From: Aeromonas caviae
GTDB taxonomy: Bacteria > Pseudomonadota > Gammaproteobacteria > Enterobacterales > Aeromonadaceae
Length of the DNA: 64,000 nucleotides
Assembly (NCBI RefSeq): GCF_000819785.1
Contig: NZ_CDBK01000041.1
Span: 88,523 to 152,522 of the forward strand
Reading direction: 5' to 3'
The position numbers and the translations under genes are program-made. Under the pieces are notes generated by a model that saw nothing but the letters and a program-made list of their open reading frames with translations, was not told the origin of the DNA and did no database searches. Shown piece after piece: positions 43,173 through 51,539 of the stretch; the first letter of the stretch is position 1, and every line of letters begins with the position of its first letter.

Positions 43173-43362
43173 CCGTAGCAAAATGATGGGAATGGGGTCG
43201 TATCCTAATCGAAAGCGGCGCCTGCCGCTGCCCCATGCATCGTAACTGTGATCCCTGAGGTGGTTCAATCCGGCGCCTGCCATCCTGACAGCCTTTGGCC
43301 TGCCTTGTCAGCCGCCAGGTTGGCTACTGTTTCGTTGGGCAAGATCTCTGCCGCTGGTGCCA

Positions 43363-43387
43363 TGAAAAAACCCGCCTGGGCGGGTTG
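43363..43387 (-). terminator. Rho-independent terminator after bfr
   Basis: Minus strand AACCCGCC / GGCGGGTT followed by TTTTTT. Strong. Confidence 0.9.
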
Positions 43388-43413
43388 GGATTGTCTATTA
43401 ATGTCATCGCGAT

Positions 43414-43893
43414 TCAGGATGACTCGGCATGGAGCTGGGATTGCTGGTAGTTTTCCAGACCGATACGGGCGATGAGATCGAGCTGGGTTTCTAGCCAGTC
43501 CACATGATCCTCTTCATCTTCCAGGATCTCCTGAAATAGGTCGCGGCTGACGTAGTCCTGCACGGACTCTGCATAGGTGATGGCGACTTTCAGGTCGGGG
43601 ATGGCGTCCATCTCCAGAGACAAGTCACAGCGCAGCATCTCTTCCACCGTCTCACCGATGCGCAGCTTGCCCAGATCCTGCAAGTTGGGCAGCCCTTCCA
43701 GAAACAGCACCCGCTTGACCAGCTCGTCGGCATGTTTCATCTCATCGATGGATTCGTGATACTCCTTGTGCCCCAGCCCCTTGAGGCCCCAGTCATCATA
43801 GATGCGGGCATGCAGGAAGTATTGGTTGATGGCAACCAGCTCATTGGCCAGCACCTTGTTGAGGTGGGCAATGATTTTGGGATCTCCTTTCAT
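43414..43893 (-). CDS. bfr: Bacterioferritin
   Basis: Haem-containing iron-storage protein that forms 24-subunit shells and oxidises Fe(II). Numbered from the chosen ATG at 43893 (MKGDPKII), it has 159 residues. The ferroxidase ligands fall at E18, E51, H54, E94, E127 and H130-type positions and the haem ligand is M52 (SIDEMKHAD). The second of two possible ATGs is chosen because GAGGAG is then eight bases away and the N-terminus equals that of E. coli Bfr. The gene is followed by a strong terminator. Its partner ferredoxin gene, bfd, lies upstream on the same strand with its own start 337 bp away. Confidence 0.96.
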   Translation of the reverse strand: MKGDPKIIAHLNKVLANELVAINQYFLHARIYDDWGLKGLGHKEYHESIDEMKHADELVKRVLFLEGLPNLQDLGKLRIGETVEEMLRCDLSLEMDAIPDLKVAITYAESVQDYVSRDLFQEILEDEEDHVDWLETQLDLIARIGLENYQQSQLHAESS

Positions 43894-44023
43894 CGACATT
43901 ACTCCTCGTGTTCGAGCCTAGGCAACGATCACTAGAGCTTAGTCCAGAAACATGACCATAACGTGATGGGGAAAATCGTCCCCTGGAGGGCAGAAGGAGA
44001 GATGAGACGAGAAGTCGGCTATT

Positions 44024-44230
44024 TTACGCCACTTCGTAATAGAGCGGTGCCTGCTTTGACTCCATCTTGTCGATTTCGGTAGCGATGATCTCCATCGCCA
44101 TACGCACACATTTACCACATTGGGTACCGACTTCCAGCGACTGTTTCAACTGTCGGAATTCGGTCTTGCCTGCCTGTACCGCCTTGCGGATCTGGTTATC
44201 TGTGATGCCGCGGCACAAACACACGTACAT
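44024..44230 (-). CDS. bfd: Bacterioferritin-associated ferredoxin
   Basis: [2Fe-2S] protein of 68 residues that docks on Bfr and reduces stored iron for release. The cysteine pattern C4-X-C6 ... C38-X2-C41 (MYVCLCRGIT; GTQCGKCVRM) is exactly that of Bfd. The start lies in the AT-rich divergent region shared with the HlyU-family gene, where a Fur-like element is visible. In other gammaproteobacteria bfd is iron-repressed through Fur and bfr is not, which fits the separate placement of a Fur-like site upstream of bfd only. Confidence 0.95.
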   Translation of the reverse strand: MYVCLCRGITDNQIRKAVQAGKTEFRQLKQSLEVGTQCGKCVRMAMEIIATEIDKMESKQAPLYYEVA

Positions 44231-44260
44231 AATCTGGACCTCATGCTGGAATGAGATGAA

Positions 44261-44279
44261 ATCTAAATGAGAATGGTTC
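44261..44279. promoter_or_regulatory. Weak Fur-box-like element upstream of bfd
   Basis: Contains TGAGAAT, a good left half of the 7-1-7 Fur motif, but a poor right half (GTTCGTA). About 10-11 of 19 positions fit the classic box. It lies 30 bases upstream of the bfd start. Confidence 0.4.
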
Positions 44280-44368
44280 GTAGTGCAAAGAACGAATGGT
44301 AATAAGATCCCGTGCTTGCCAGTGATTCCACCCTTGGGGAGAATGCCTTCATCAGAGAGGATGCGAAC

Positions 44369-44683
44369 ATGTTCAAAAAACTATTCAATGCCCTGTTCAA
44401 GGGAGAGATCGCCCAGAGCCCCGAGGTTGAGCCCATCGAATACATGGGTTATCTCATCTATCCCGAGCCCATGGCGGAAGGGGGGCAATACAGGCTGGCC
44501 GGTCGCATCACCAGGGAGATCGACGGGCAATTACAGACCCATCGCTTCATCCGCTCCGATCTCTTTGCCAGCCCGGCGGATGCCGAGCGCTTCATGGTGC
44601 AAAAGGCCCATACCTTCATCGACCAGATGGGGGAGCGCATGTTTGAACCCCGCGTGAAGCCAGACGCCAGCCCCGCTCCATGA
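44369..44683 (+). CDS. HlyU-family protein
   Basis: A 104-residue protein of the family named after a HlyU-type transcriptional activator (PF10115-like). The pattern is a short basic N-terminus MFKKLFNALFKGE, then VEPIEYMGYLIYPEPMAEGG, YRLAGRITREIDGQLQTHRF, and FMVQKAHTFIDQMGERMFEP. No helix-turn-helix is evident. It should not be confused with the ArsR-type HlyU of Vibrio, which is a different fold. The molecular role is not established. Start at 44369 has AGAGGA seven bases upstream. Its stop overlaps the tmcA start (ATGA), so the two are probably translationally coupled. Confidence 0.75.
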   Translation: MFKKLFNALFKGEIAQSPEVEPIEYMGYLIYPEPMAEGGQYRLAGRITREIDGQLQTHRFIRSDLFASPADAERFMVQKAHTFIDQMGERMFEPRVKPDASPAP

Positions 44684-46752
44684 TGTCAGCCGAGCTGCTC
44701 GCCTTGCACCACGCTATCGCTCATGCCGGCGAGCGGCGTCTGATCTGGCTGGAAGGGGAGGAGGATGACTGCATCGTTCGTGCCGAATCCTTGCTGTGGG
44801 GGGCCGTGTTCTGGCTGGGGCAGGGTCCTGAGCGTCATGCTCCGCAGCCTGCCGCCAAGGCGCTTCAACGGCTCGGTCAGGAGTGTGACACCCTGGTATT
44901 CAATGCCTTCAGCGGTTTTCATCCCGATGCATTCGGTGCCTTGGCGGGGACATTGAGGGCTGGGGGGCTCTTGCTTCTGCTGACCCCGCCGCGTGAGGTA
45001 TGGCCGACCTACCCAGACCCTGATCGTCAGAGGCTGGTCGCCCAGCCAGAGGAGGTCGATCGTGCCGGGCAGGGGTTCATCTCCCGTCTGGTACGGCTGC
45101 TGGAAGAAGATCCGGCGCGAGATCTGACGCCTGCCTCTTGTGATATTACCTGGCAGCCTCTCGACGGGGACCGGCCGCTGAGCGCGGATCAGGCCCGTGC
45201 GCTGCCCGCCATCCAGAACGTGTTGCACGGCCATCGCCGTCGCCCCCTGGTGCTGAGCGCCGATCGCGGTCGTGGCAAGAGCGCCGTGCTGGGGCTGGCG
45301 AGCGCCGACTTGCTGAGTCGGGATCCGGCCTTGACGATAGCGGTGACTGCCCCTTCCCACGCTACAGTGGCGACACTTTTTGCCCATGCAGAGCGCGCGC
45401 TGGCAGAGATGCCTGAGCGGCTGGCCGGTCTGAGCTATGTGTCCCCTGATCGGGTGGCTCAAGGAGACGTACTGGCGGATCTGCTGCTGGTAGATGAGGC
45501 CGCCGCAATCCCGACCCCACTGCTGGAGGCCATGCTGGCCCGTCACAGTCGCATTGTCTTCGCTACAACGGAGCACGGCTATGAGGGGACGGGGCGCGGC
45601 TTTCATCTGCGCTTCAAGAGGGTACTCGATGAGCAAACCCCGGATTGGCAGGAGCTGCGCCTGGTGGAGCCCATTCGCTGGAGCCTGAGCGATCCGCTGG
45701 AGCCTCTGATCTTCCGGCTCCTTGGTCTGAATGCCGACATATCGGCACCTCATCCCCCGACATCACCGACCTGGCGCCAGGTCGGACAAGATGAGCTGGC
45801 CCGTGATGACGCGCTGCTCAATCGGGTGTTCGGCCTGCTCGTGCTGGCTCACTACCAGACCAGCCCCAGTGATCTGCGGTATTTGCTGGAGGGGCCGGAT
45901 CTCGACATTCATCTGATGGAGCAGGGACAGGAGTTGCTCGGGGTGGCGCTGGTCGCGCGGGAGGGCAATATACCCCCTGATCTGGCACATGCGATCTGGG
46001 CCGGACGAAGGCGCCCTCGTGGACATCTGCTGCCCCAGTCGCTGCTGGCCCACGCCGGTTTCGTGACGGCGGGGGAGCGCTCTTATGCCAGGGTGATGCG
46101 CATCGCCATCCATCCTGCCCTTCATCGTCTCGGGCTGGGGTCTTGGTTGCTAGACAGTCTGGTATCACATTATCGGGCATTAGGGGTCGATTATCTGGGA
46201 TCTGCCTTCTCCGCCAGTCCAGATCTGCTGCCATTCTGGCTCAAGGCGGGATTGAAGGTGCTACGTCTTGGTCTGCAGCGCGATGCGGCCAGCGGCAGTC
46301 ATGCAGCTTTGCTGCTGATGCCGCTGCAATCGGAATATCACGCCGAGCTGGCGCAATGGCGACAGCGTTTCATGAGCCAGTTGCCGGCCCTGCTGGCGGG
46401 TGAACTCAAGAGGCTGGATACCGAACTGGTCTGGCTATCCCTCAGGGGCGGACCTGTCACTCATGTTCCGGATCTGGATGAATTCGAGCATCGGGAACTC
46501 GATTGCTTTGCCCACCATCACAAACCATTCGAATTGTGCCAGGGGACACTGCAACGCTGGCTGCTCCGGCAAGTGATGATGCTGGATGCGTTGAGTCAGG
46601 ATGAACGACGGTTGCTGATCGCCACCATCTGGCAATATGCGCCCTGGTCCGAGCTGGCTGCCCGACAGGGCGTCGCGGGCAAACCCGCCCTGATAAAAGC
46701 ATTGCGCTCCCTGCTGGCCAGACTGCTGGCTCAGCAAGCACCAGCGGGCTGA
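44680..46752 (+). CDS. tmcA: tRNA(Met) cytidine acetyltransferase
   Basis: ATP-dependent enzyme that acetylates cytidine-34 in the elongator tRNA-Met anticodon to give ac4C, which prevents AUA misreading. It has 690 residues. An N-terminal TmcA/DUF1726 domain (about 1-150) is followed by an RNA-helicase-like module with Walker A (SADRGRGKSAV) and Walker B-type LLLVDEAAAIP, then FATTEHGYEGTGRGF. A GNAT acetyltransferase domain follows (ARVMRIAIHPALHRLGLGSW), then a C-terminal tRNA-binding tail (DELVWLSLRGG-type, here DTELVWLSLRGGPVTHVPDL). ATG 44680 overlaps the previous stop; ATG 44683 is the next codon. Confidence 0.95.
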   Translation: MMSAELLALHHAIAHAGERRLIWLEGEEDDCIVRAESLLWGAVFWLGQGPERHAPQPAAKALQRLGQECDTLVFNAFSGFHPDAFGALAGTLRAGGLLLLLTPPREVWPTYPDPDRQRLVAQPEEVDRAGQGFISRLVRLLEEDPARDLTPASCDITWQPLDGDRPLSADQARALPAIQNVLHGHRRRPLVLSADRGRGKSAVLGLASADLLSRDPALTIAVTAPSHATVATLFAHAERALAEMPERLAGLSYVSPDRVAQGDVLADLLLVDEAAAIPTPLLEAMLARHSRIVFATTEHGYEGTGRGFHLRFKRVLDEQTPDWQELRLVEPIRWSLSDPLEPLIFRLLGLNADISAPHPPTSPTWRQVGQDELARDDALLNRVFGLLVLAHYQTSPSDLRYLLEGPDLDIHLMEQGQELLGVALVAREGNIPPDLAHAIWAGRRRPRGHLLPQSLLAHAGFVTAGERSYARVMRIAIHPALHRLGLGSWLLDSLVSHYRALGVDYLGSAFSASPDLLPFWLKAGLKVLRLGLQRDAASGSHAALLLMPLQSEYHAELAQWRQRFMSQLPALLAGELKRLDTELVWLSLRGGPVTHVPDLDEFEHRELDCFAHHHKPFELCQGTLQRWLLRQVMMLDALSQDERRLLIATIWQYAPWSELAARQGVAGKPALIKALRSLLARLLAQQAPAG

Positions 46753-47086
46753 CCCCCGCCTCTGGCACGGCAGAAAACCACGGAGCCCGGGAGGACCCCA
46801 TGGCCCCTCCCGGGTTCTGCACATCGATTCGACTCACCATGGCTGAAGCTCTCCCTGTTCAAGGCGCGGCACCCCGGGACCCGTTTCTCCCTCTTCCCTG
46901 CTCGCGTTTTGCCCATTGCCACTGCTCTGATGAGCCTGGTCAAGGCTGTCTGCATTTTGGTTTTTTCTGAATATGGACTAATACTTGAATGTGAAATGAA
47001 TTTTAATAAATGCATTATTTTCAGATGGTTAGCGTTGGGTGTATTGAACGCAGGCCATCTTCTCCAACGTGCACAGGGAGTGCAAT
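46753..47086. other. 334-bp region upstream of the cox operon
   Basis: No gene seen. A GC-rich stem (CCCGGGAGG 46786-46794 with CCTCCCGGG 46806-46814) follows tmcA without a T-run and may be a weak terminator. The right half is AT-rich and holds the cox promoter candidate. Confidence 0.5.
46957..46984 (+). promoter_or_regulatory. Candidate promoter of the cox operon
   Basis: TTGGTT, 16-bp spacer, TAATAC, in the AT-rich stretch about 100 bases before the coxB start. Judged by eye. Confidence 0.4.
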
Positions 47087-48250
47087 GTGAGAAACGATGC
47101 AGCTCAGGCAGGTGCCGGAATGATGATGTGGTTCATCAGCAGCAGCGCCTTTGCCAATGAGATCCGGTTCAACATGACGCGCGGGGCGACCGCCATCAGT
47201 CAGCAGGTCTATGACCTGCATATGACGATTTTCTATATCTGTTGCGTCATCGGTCTGCTCGTCTTCGGCATCATGTTCTGGTCCATCGTGCACCATCGAA
47301 AATCGCGCGGTGCCAAAGCCGCCCAGTTTCACGAAAGCACCCGCATCGAGTTGCTGTGGACGGCCATCCCCGTGTTGATACTGATCGCGATGGCGGCACC
47401 GGCAACCTCGACCCTGTTGAAGATGGAGGATACCTCCAAGGCCGATCTCACCGTCCTCGTCACTGGCTCGCAATGGAAATGGCATTACAAATACCTCGAG
47501 TATCCGGTGGCGTTTTATTCCCTGCTGGCGACCAGCAAACAGCAGATCTCGGGTGATGCCCCCAAGGGCGGCAATTATCTGCTGGAGGTGGATAACCCTC
47601 TGGTGTTGCCGGTCGGCAAGAAGATCCGTTTCCTGATGACCTCGGACGATGTCATCCACTCCTGGTGGGTTCCCGCCTTCGCCGTGAAAAAAGATGCCAA
47701 TCCTGGCTACATCAACGAATCCTGGACGCGGATCGACAAGCCGGGCACCTATCGTGGGCAGTGCGCCGAGCTGTGCGGCAAGGATCACGGTTTCATGCCC
47801 GTGGTTGTGGTGGCCAAATCCGCAGAGGAGTTCGAGACGTGGATTGCCAGAAAGGGAGACGAGCAGGCAACCGCCAAGGCACAGCAACAGGCGCAGGCAG
47901 CGGAGACCATGACGTTGCCACAAGCCATGGCGCTGGGGGAGAAAGTCTATCTGGGCCACTGTGCGGCCTGTCATCAGCCCGCGGGTACCGGATTGCCCGG
48001 CATCTTCCCGGCGCTCAATGGCAGCAAGGTGACCACACAGGCGGAGCATCGTGCCCAGCATCTGGATACGGTGTTGCATGGCCGGAGTGGTACGGCGATG
48101 CAACCTTTTGGCAAACAGTTGACGGCACAGGAACTCGCCGCCGTCATCACCTATGAACGCAATGCCTGGGATAACAAGACCGGTGACCTTGTGCAGCCAG
48201 CCGAGGTGCAGTCCCTTCTCAACCCGGCCAATCCGGACAAGGACAAGTGA
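47087..48250 (+). CDS. coxB: Cytochrome c oxidase subunit II with fused cytochrome c domain (caa3 type)
   Basis: Electron-entry subunit of an aa3-type terminal oxidase. From GTG 47087 it has 387 residues, with AGGGAG six bases upstream of the GTG. There is an N-terminal hydrophobic leader (MMMWFISSSAFANE), then two TM segments (MTIFYICCVIGLLVFGIMFW; LLWTAIPVLILIAMAAPAT) and a periplasmic cupredoxin domain. Its CuA ligands are H191 (IHSWW), C226, E228, C230, H234 and M237 (CAELCGKDHGFM). A C-terminal cytochrome c domain has the haem motif C292-A-A-C295-H296 (CAACHQ) and a distal methionine candidate in GTAMQPF. The fusion marks a caa3 oxidase. First gene of the cox operon; coxA starts 9 bases after it. 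Confidence 0.95.
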   Translation: MRNDAAQAGAGMMMWFISSSAFANEIRFNMTRGATAISQQVYDLHMTIFYICCVIGLLVFGIMFWSIVHHRKSRGAKAAQFHESTRIELLWTAIPVLILIAMAAPATSTLLKMEDTSKADLTVLVTGSQWKWHYKYLEYPVAFYSLLATSKQQISGDAPKGGNYLLEVDNPLVLPVGKKIRFLMTSDDVIHSWWVPAFAVKKDANPGYINESWTRIDKPGTYRGQCAELCGKDHGFMPVVVVAKSAEEFETWIARKGDEQATAKAQQQAQAAETMTLPQAMALGEKVYLGHCAACHQPAGTGLPGIFPALNGSKVTTQAEHRAQHLDTVLHGRSGTAMQPFGKQLTAQELAAVITYERNAWDNKTGDLVQPAEVQSLLNPANPDKDK

Positions 48251-48259
48251 GGCGTCGGC

Positions 48260-49858
48260 ATGAGTGATGGAATCACGGATACCCCGCACAGCGAACATGT
48301 CCACCAGCCAGCGGCCGGTCTGAGGCGCTGGCTCTACACCACCAATCACAAGGACATCGGTACCCTCTATCTGTGCTTTGCCCTCACCATGTTCTTTACC
48401 GGTGGCGCCATGGCCATGGTGATCCGGGCAGAACTGTTCCAGCCCGGACTGCAACTGGTGGAACCCCTGTTTTTCAACCAGATGACCACAGTACACGGCC
48501 TCATCATGGTCTTTGGTGCCGTCATGCCCGCCTTCACCGGCCTCGCCAACTGGCTGATCCCCATCATGATTGGGGCCCCTGACATGGCGCTGCCCCGCAT
48601 GAACAACTGGAGCTTCTGGATCCTGCCGTTTGCTTTCCTCATCCTCCTGTCGAGCCTGTTTATGGAGGGAGGCGGCCCCAGTTCTGGCTGGACCTTCTAT
48701 GCCCCCCTGTCCACCCAGTACAGCGGCAACAGCACGGCCCTGTTTGTCTTTGCCATTCACATCATGGGGATCTCCTCCATCATGGGGGCCATCAACGTCA
48801 TCGTGACCATCTTCAACCTGCGGGCGCCGGGCATGGGCTGGATGCAGATGCCGCTGTTTGTCTGGACCTGGCTCATCACGGCGTTTCTGCTCATCGCTGT
48901 CATGCCGGTGCTGGCGGCTGCGGTGACCATGGTGCTGACGGACAAGTATTTCGGGACCAGTTTCTTCGATGCGGCCGGTGGGGGGGATCCTGTCCTGTTT
49001 CAGCACATTTTCTGGTTCTTCGGGCACCCGGAAGTCTACATCATGATATTGCCGGCTTTCGGCATCGTCTCCAGCATCATACCGACCTTCTCCCGCAAGA
49101 AGCTGTTCGGTTATCGCTCCATGGTCTATGCCACCAGCAGCATCGCCTTGCTCTCCTTCATGGTCTGGGCTCACCACATGTTCACCACCGGATTGCCCGT
49201 GGTGGCGGAGCTGTTCTTCATGTACACCACCATGCTGATCGCGGTGCCGACAGGGGTAAAGGTGTTCAACTGGCTTGCCACCATGTGGCGTGGTTCTCTG
49301 ACATTCGAGACCCCCATGCTGTTTGCCATCGCCTTCATCACTCTGTTCACCATTGGCGGTTTCTCCGGGCTGATGTTGGCCATGACACCGGCTGATTTTC
49401 AGTATCACGACACCTATTTCGTAGTGGCCCATTTCCACTATGTGCTGGTGACCGGTGCCGTCTTCTCGATCCTGGCTGCGGCCTACTACTGGTTGCCGAA
49501 ATGGACGGGGCACATGTATGACGAGCGGCTCGGCCAATGGCATTTCTGGTGTTCGCTCGTCTCGGTCAATGTGCTGTTTTTCCCCATGCATTTTGTCGGG
49601 CTGGCGGGCATGCCTCGCCGCATTCCCGATTACGCCCTGCAATTTGCCGACTTCAACATGCTGATCAGCCTGGGGGGCTTTGCCTTCGGCCTGTCCCAAC
49701 TGCTGTTTGTCTGGGGCGTGGTCAAATGCATCAGAGGCGGAGCCAAGGCGAGCTATCGGGTATGGGAGGGGGCCGAGGGGCTGGAATGGACGCTCTCTTC
49801 TCCCCCTCCCTATCACAGTTTCCAGACTCCGCCGGATATCCGGTCGGAAGAGCGTTAG
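48260..49858 (+). CDS. coxA: Cytochrome c oxidase subunit I
   Basis: Catalytic haem-copper subunit of 532 residues with 12 hydrophobic segments. It begins in the cytoplasm (LRRWLYTTNHKDIGTLYLCF), with the low-spin haem a histidine in TTVHGLIMVFGAVMPAF. CuB and the cross-linked histidine-tyrosine lie in FWFFGHPEVYIMILPAFGI, more CuB histidines in VWAHHMFTTG, and haem ligands in YFVVAHFHYVL. K- and D-channel-like residues appear to be kept (GANLIPIMIG-type region reads NWLIPIMIGAPDMALPRMNN). This is the A-type oxidase pattern. Second gene of the operon, 9 bases after coxB and 9 bases before ctaG. Confidence 0.97.
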   Translation: MSDGITDTPHSEHVHQPAAGLRRWLYTTNHKDIGTLYLCFALTMFFTGGAMAMVIRAELFQPGLQLVEPLFFNQMTTVHGLIMVFGAVMPAFTGLANWLIPIMIGAPDMALPRMNNWSFWILPFAFLILLSSLFMEGGGPSSGWTFYAPLSTQYSGNSTALFVFAIHIMGISSIMGAINVIVTIFNLRAPGMGWMQMPLFVWTWLITAFLLIAVMPVLAAAVTMVLTDKYFGTSFFDAAGGGDPVLFQHIFWFFGHPEVYIMILPAFGIVSSIIPTFSRKKLFGYRSMVYATSSIALLSFMVWAHHMFTTGLPVVAELFFMYTTMLIAVPTGVKVFNWLATMWRGSLTFETPMLFAIAFITLFTIGGFSGLMLAMTPADFQYHDTYFVVAHFHYVLVTGAVFSILAAAYYWLPKWTGHMYDERLGQWHFWCSLVSVNVLFFPMHFVGLAGMPRRIPDYALQFADFNMLISLGGFAFGLSQLLFVWGVVKCIRGGAKASYRVWEGAEGLEWTLSSPPPYHSFQTPPDIRSEER

Positions 49859-49867
49859 GGAGGTCAT

Positions 49868-50422
49868 ATGCCCCAGGTCAGTCATGCCCCCTTGCTCAGA
49901 AAACTGGCTCTGGTCGTGCTCGTCATGTTTGGTTTTGCCTTTGCGCTGGTGCCGCTTTATGACGTCTTCTGCCGGATCACCGGCCTCAATGGCAAGACGT
50001 CTGATCAAGCGGCCAGTACGGAGCGGGCGGTGATCGACAGCAAGCGGAGCATCCAGATCGAGTTTCTTGCTCATGCGGATACCCGGATGCCGTGGGAGTT
50101 CAGCGGTGAGACGGCTCGGCTGTCGGTGCGGCCGGGGGAGGTGAAGATGGTCAACTTTCGGGTGTTCAATCCCACGGAGCGGACCATGGTGGGTCAGGCG
50201 GTCCCATCGGTCTCTCCCGGTCCCGCCGCAGCCTATCTGAAGAAAGTGGAGTGTTTCTGTTTCAATCGCCAGGAGCTGAGGGCAGGGCAGAGCAAGCTGA
50301 TGCCGCTCAAGTTCTATATCGATCCGGCACTACCGGACAGCATCAATACCATCACGCTTTCTTACTCGCTCTATGACATCACGGAGTCCGTACCTGCACC
50401 GGCACTCGCACAGAGGAAATGA
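49868..50422 (+). CDS. ctaG: Cytochrome c oxidase assembly protein CtaG (Cox11 family)
   Basis: Membrane-anchored copper chaperone of 184 residues that delivers Cu to the CuB site of subunit I. There is one N-terminal TM segment (LALVVLVMFGFAFALVPLYD) followed by the conserved FCRITGLNGKT. The periplasmic immunoglobulin-like domain has the copper-binding VECFCF pair and the FYIDPALPDSINTITLSYSL end typical of Cox11. The ribosome-binding site is GGGAGG. Its TGA overlaps the first possible ATG of coxC, indicating translational coupling. Confidence 0.95.
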   Translation: MPQVSHAPLLRKLALVVLVMFGFAFALVPLYDVFCRITGLNGKTSDQAASTERAVIDSKRSIQIEFLAHADTRMPWEFSGETARLSVRPGEVKMVNFRVFNPTERTMVGQAVPSVSPGPAAAYLKKVECFCFNRQELRAGQSKLMPLKFYIDPALPDSINTITLSYSLYDITESVPAPALAQRK

Positions 50423-50424
50423 CC

Positions 50425-51306
50425 ATGGCCAAGGTGAACCAGACCTATTATGTCCCGGACCAGAGTCGCTGGCCCATCATTGGTGCCATTGCACTGTTTT
50501 TCCTGGCGTTGGGGGCGGGGCATCTGGTCAATGAAGTGGCGAGTGGGCAGACCGGTTTCGGCCGGTATCTGATGATGGCCGGTGTCGCCCTGCTGGCATT
50601 CATGTTGTTTGGCTGGTTCCGTCACATCATCCGGGAGTCCATGACCGGGCTCTACAGCGCCCAGATGGACAGATCCTTCAGGCAGGGCATGGTCTGGTTC
50701 ATCTTCTCCGAAGTGATGTTCTTTCTGGCTTTTTTCGGAGTGCTGTTCTATGCACGCCAGCTTGCGGTGCCCTGGCTGGATGGTGCGGGCCACAGGGTGA
50801 TGACGGGCCAGCTGCTGTGGCCGGATTTCACCGCTCACTGGCCCCTGCTCAAGACGCCCGGCGGGGCCACGACCCAGGCCATGCCCTGGCAGGGGATCCC
50901 CCTCATCAATACCTTGATCCTGCTCGGCTCCTCCGTGACCCTACTGTTTGCACACATGAGTCTGGAAAACGGCAGACGCATGCGGCTCAAGGGGATGTTG
51001 CTGGTAACCGTGGTGCTCGGGCTGACATTCCTGTGGTTTCAAGGCTATGAGTATCTGCATGCCTATCGGGATCTCGGGCTGCGGCTGGATTCCGGCATCT
51101 ATGGCAATACCTTCTTCATTCTGACCGGGTTCCATGGACTGCACGTGCTGCTGGGCACCCTTTTCCTGACCATCATCTGGCTGCGCATCATGCTGAGGGA
51201 TCATTTCACTCCACAGCGTCATTTTGCTTTCCAGGCTGCGGCCTGGTACTGGCACTTCGTCGATGTGGTCTGGCTTTGTCTGTTCGTCTTTGTCTACCTG
51301 CTTTGA
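50425..51306 (+). CDS. coxC: Cytochrome c oxidase subunit III
   Basis: Core membrane subunit of 293 residues with seven hydrophobic segments, which stabilises subunit I proton uptake. Signature parts are YYVPDQSRWPIIGAIALFF at the N-terminus, GMVWFIFSEVMFFLAFFGVL with the conserved glutamate, LILLGSSVTLLFAHMSLENG, FFILTGFHGLHVLLGTLFLT and WYWHFVDVVWLCLFVFVYL at the end. ATG 50425 is chosen because AGAGGA is then seven bases away; the ATG at 50419 overlaps the ctaG stop. The opposite-strand DUF2909 gene begins just after its stop codon. Confidence 0.95.
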   Translation: MAKVNQTYYVPDQSRWPIIGAIALFFLALGAGHLVNEVASGQTGFGRYLMMAGVALLAFMLFGWFRHIIRESMTGLYSAQMDRSFRQGMVWFIFSEVMFFLAFFGVLFYARQLAVPWLDGAGHRVMTGQLLWPDFTAHWPLLKTPGGATTQAMPWQGIPLINTLILLGSSVTLLFAHMSLENGRRMRLKGMLLVTVVLGLTFLWFQGYEYLHAYRDLGLRLDSGIYGNTFFILTGFHGLHVLLGTLFLTIIWLRIMLRDHFTPQRHFAFQAAAWYWHFVDVVWLCLFVFVYLL

Positions 51307-51314
51307 TGCCGTGC

Positions 51315-51521
51315 TCAGTAGGGGCGCGGGTTGGGCTCCAGCCAGCCCATCGCGAGAGAGAGCAGCAGTATGATGACCACCAGCAGGGAGAAGAAGACGC
51401 GCCGGCCCAGAGGTACCGACATCTTTTGCGTATTGCCTGCACTGAGCATCAGCCAGAGGGCGTGAAACAGCTGACCGATGATGAGCAGCAGCATGAGTAC
51501 CAGAACGACCTTGATCAACAT
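51315..51521 (-). CDS. DUF2909 twin-transmembrane protein
   Basis: A 68-residue protein with two TM segments (MLIKVVLVLMLLLIIGQLFH; VFFSLLVVIILLLSLAMGW) and the connecting LWLMLSAGNTQKMSVPLGRR, matching the small DUF2909 family found in cox clusters of gammaproteobacteria. A strong GAGGAGG ribosome-binding site precedes the ATG at 51521. It lies antisense to the presumed coxC-SURF1 read-through transcript; its start is only 18 bases from the divergent SURF1 start. A role in oxidase assembly is suggested by location only. Confidence 0.8.
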   Translation of the reverse strand: MLIKVVLVLMLLLIIGQLFHALWLMLSAGNTQKMSVPLGRRVFFSLLVVIILLLSLAMGWLEPNPRPY

Positions 51522-51539
51522 CTTGGGATCCTCCTCGAT

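Noticed and set aside
46731..47015. Small minus-strand open frame in the gap before coxB
   Set aside because: Begins in the AT-rich promoter region, overlaps the tmcA end, and has no ribosome-binding site or recognisable features.
47021..50074. A roughly 1,000-codon open frame on the minus strand opposite coxB-coxA-ctaG
   Set aside because: Composition is an antisense artefact (repetitive His, Asp, Gly, Gln) and the plus-strand cox genes are unambiguous.
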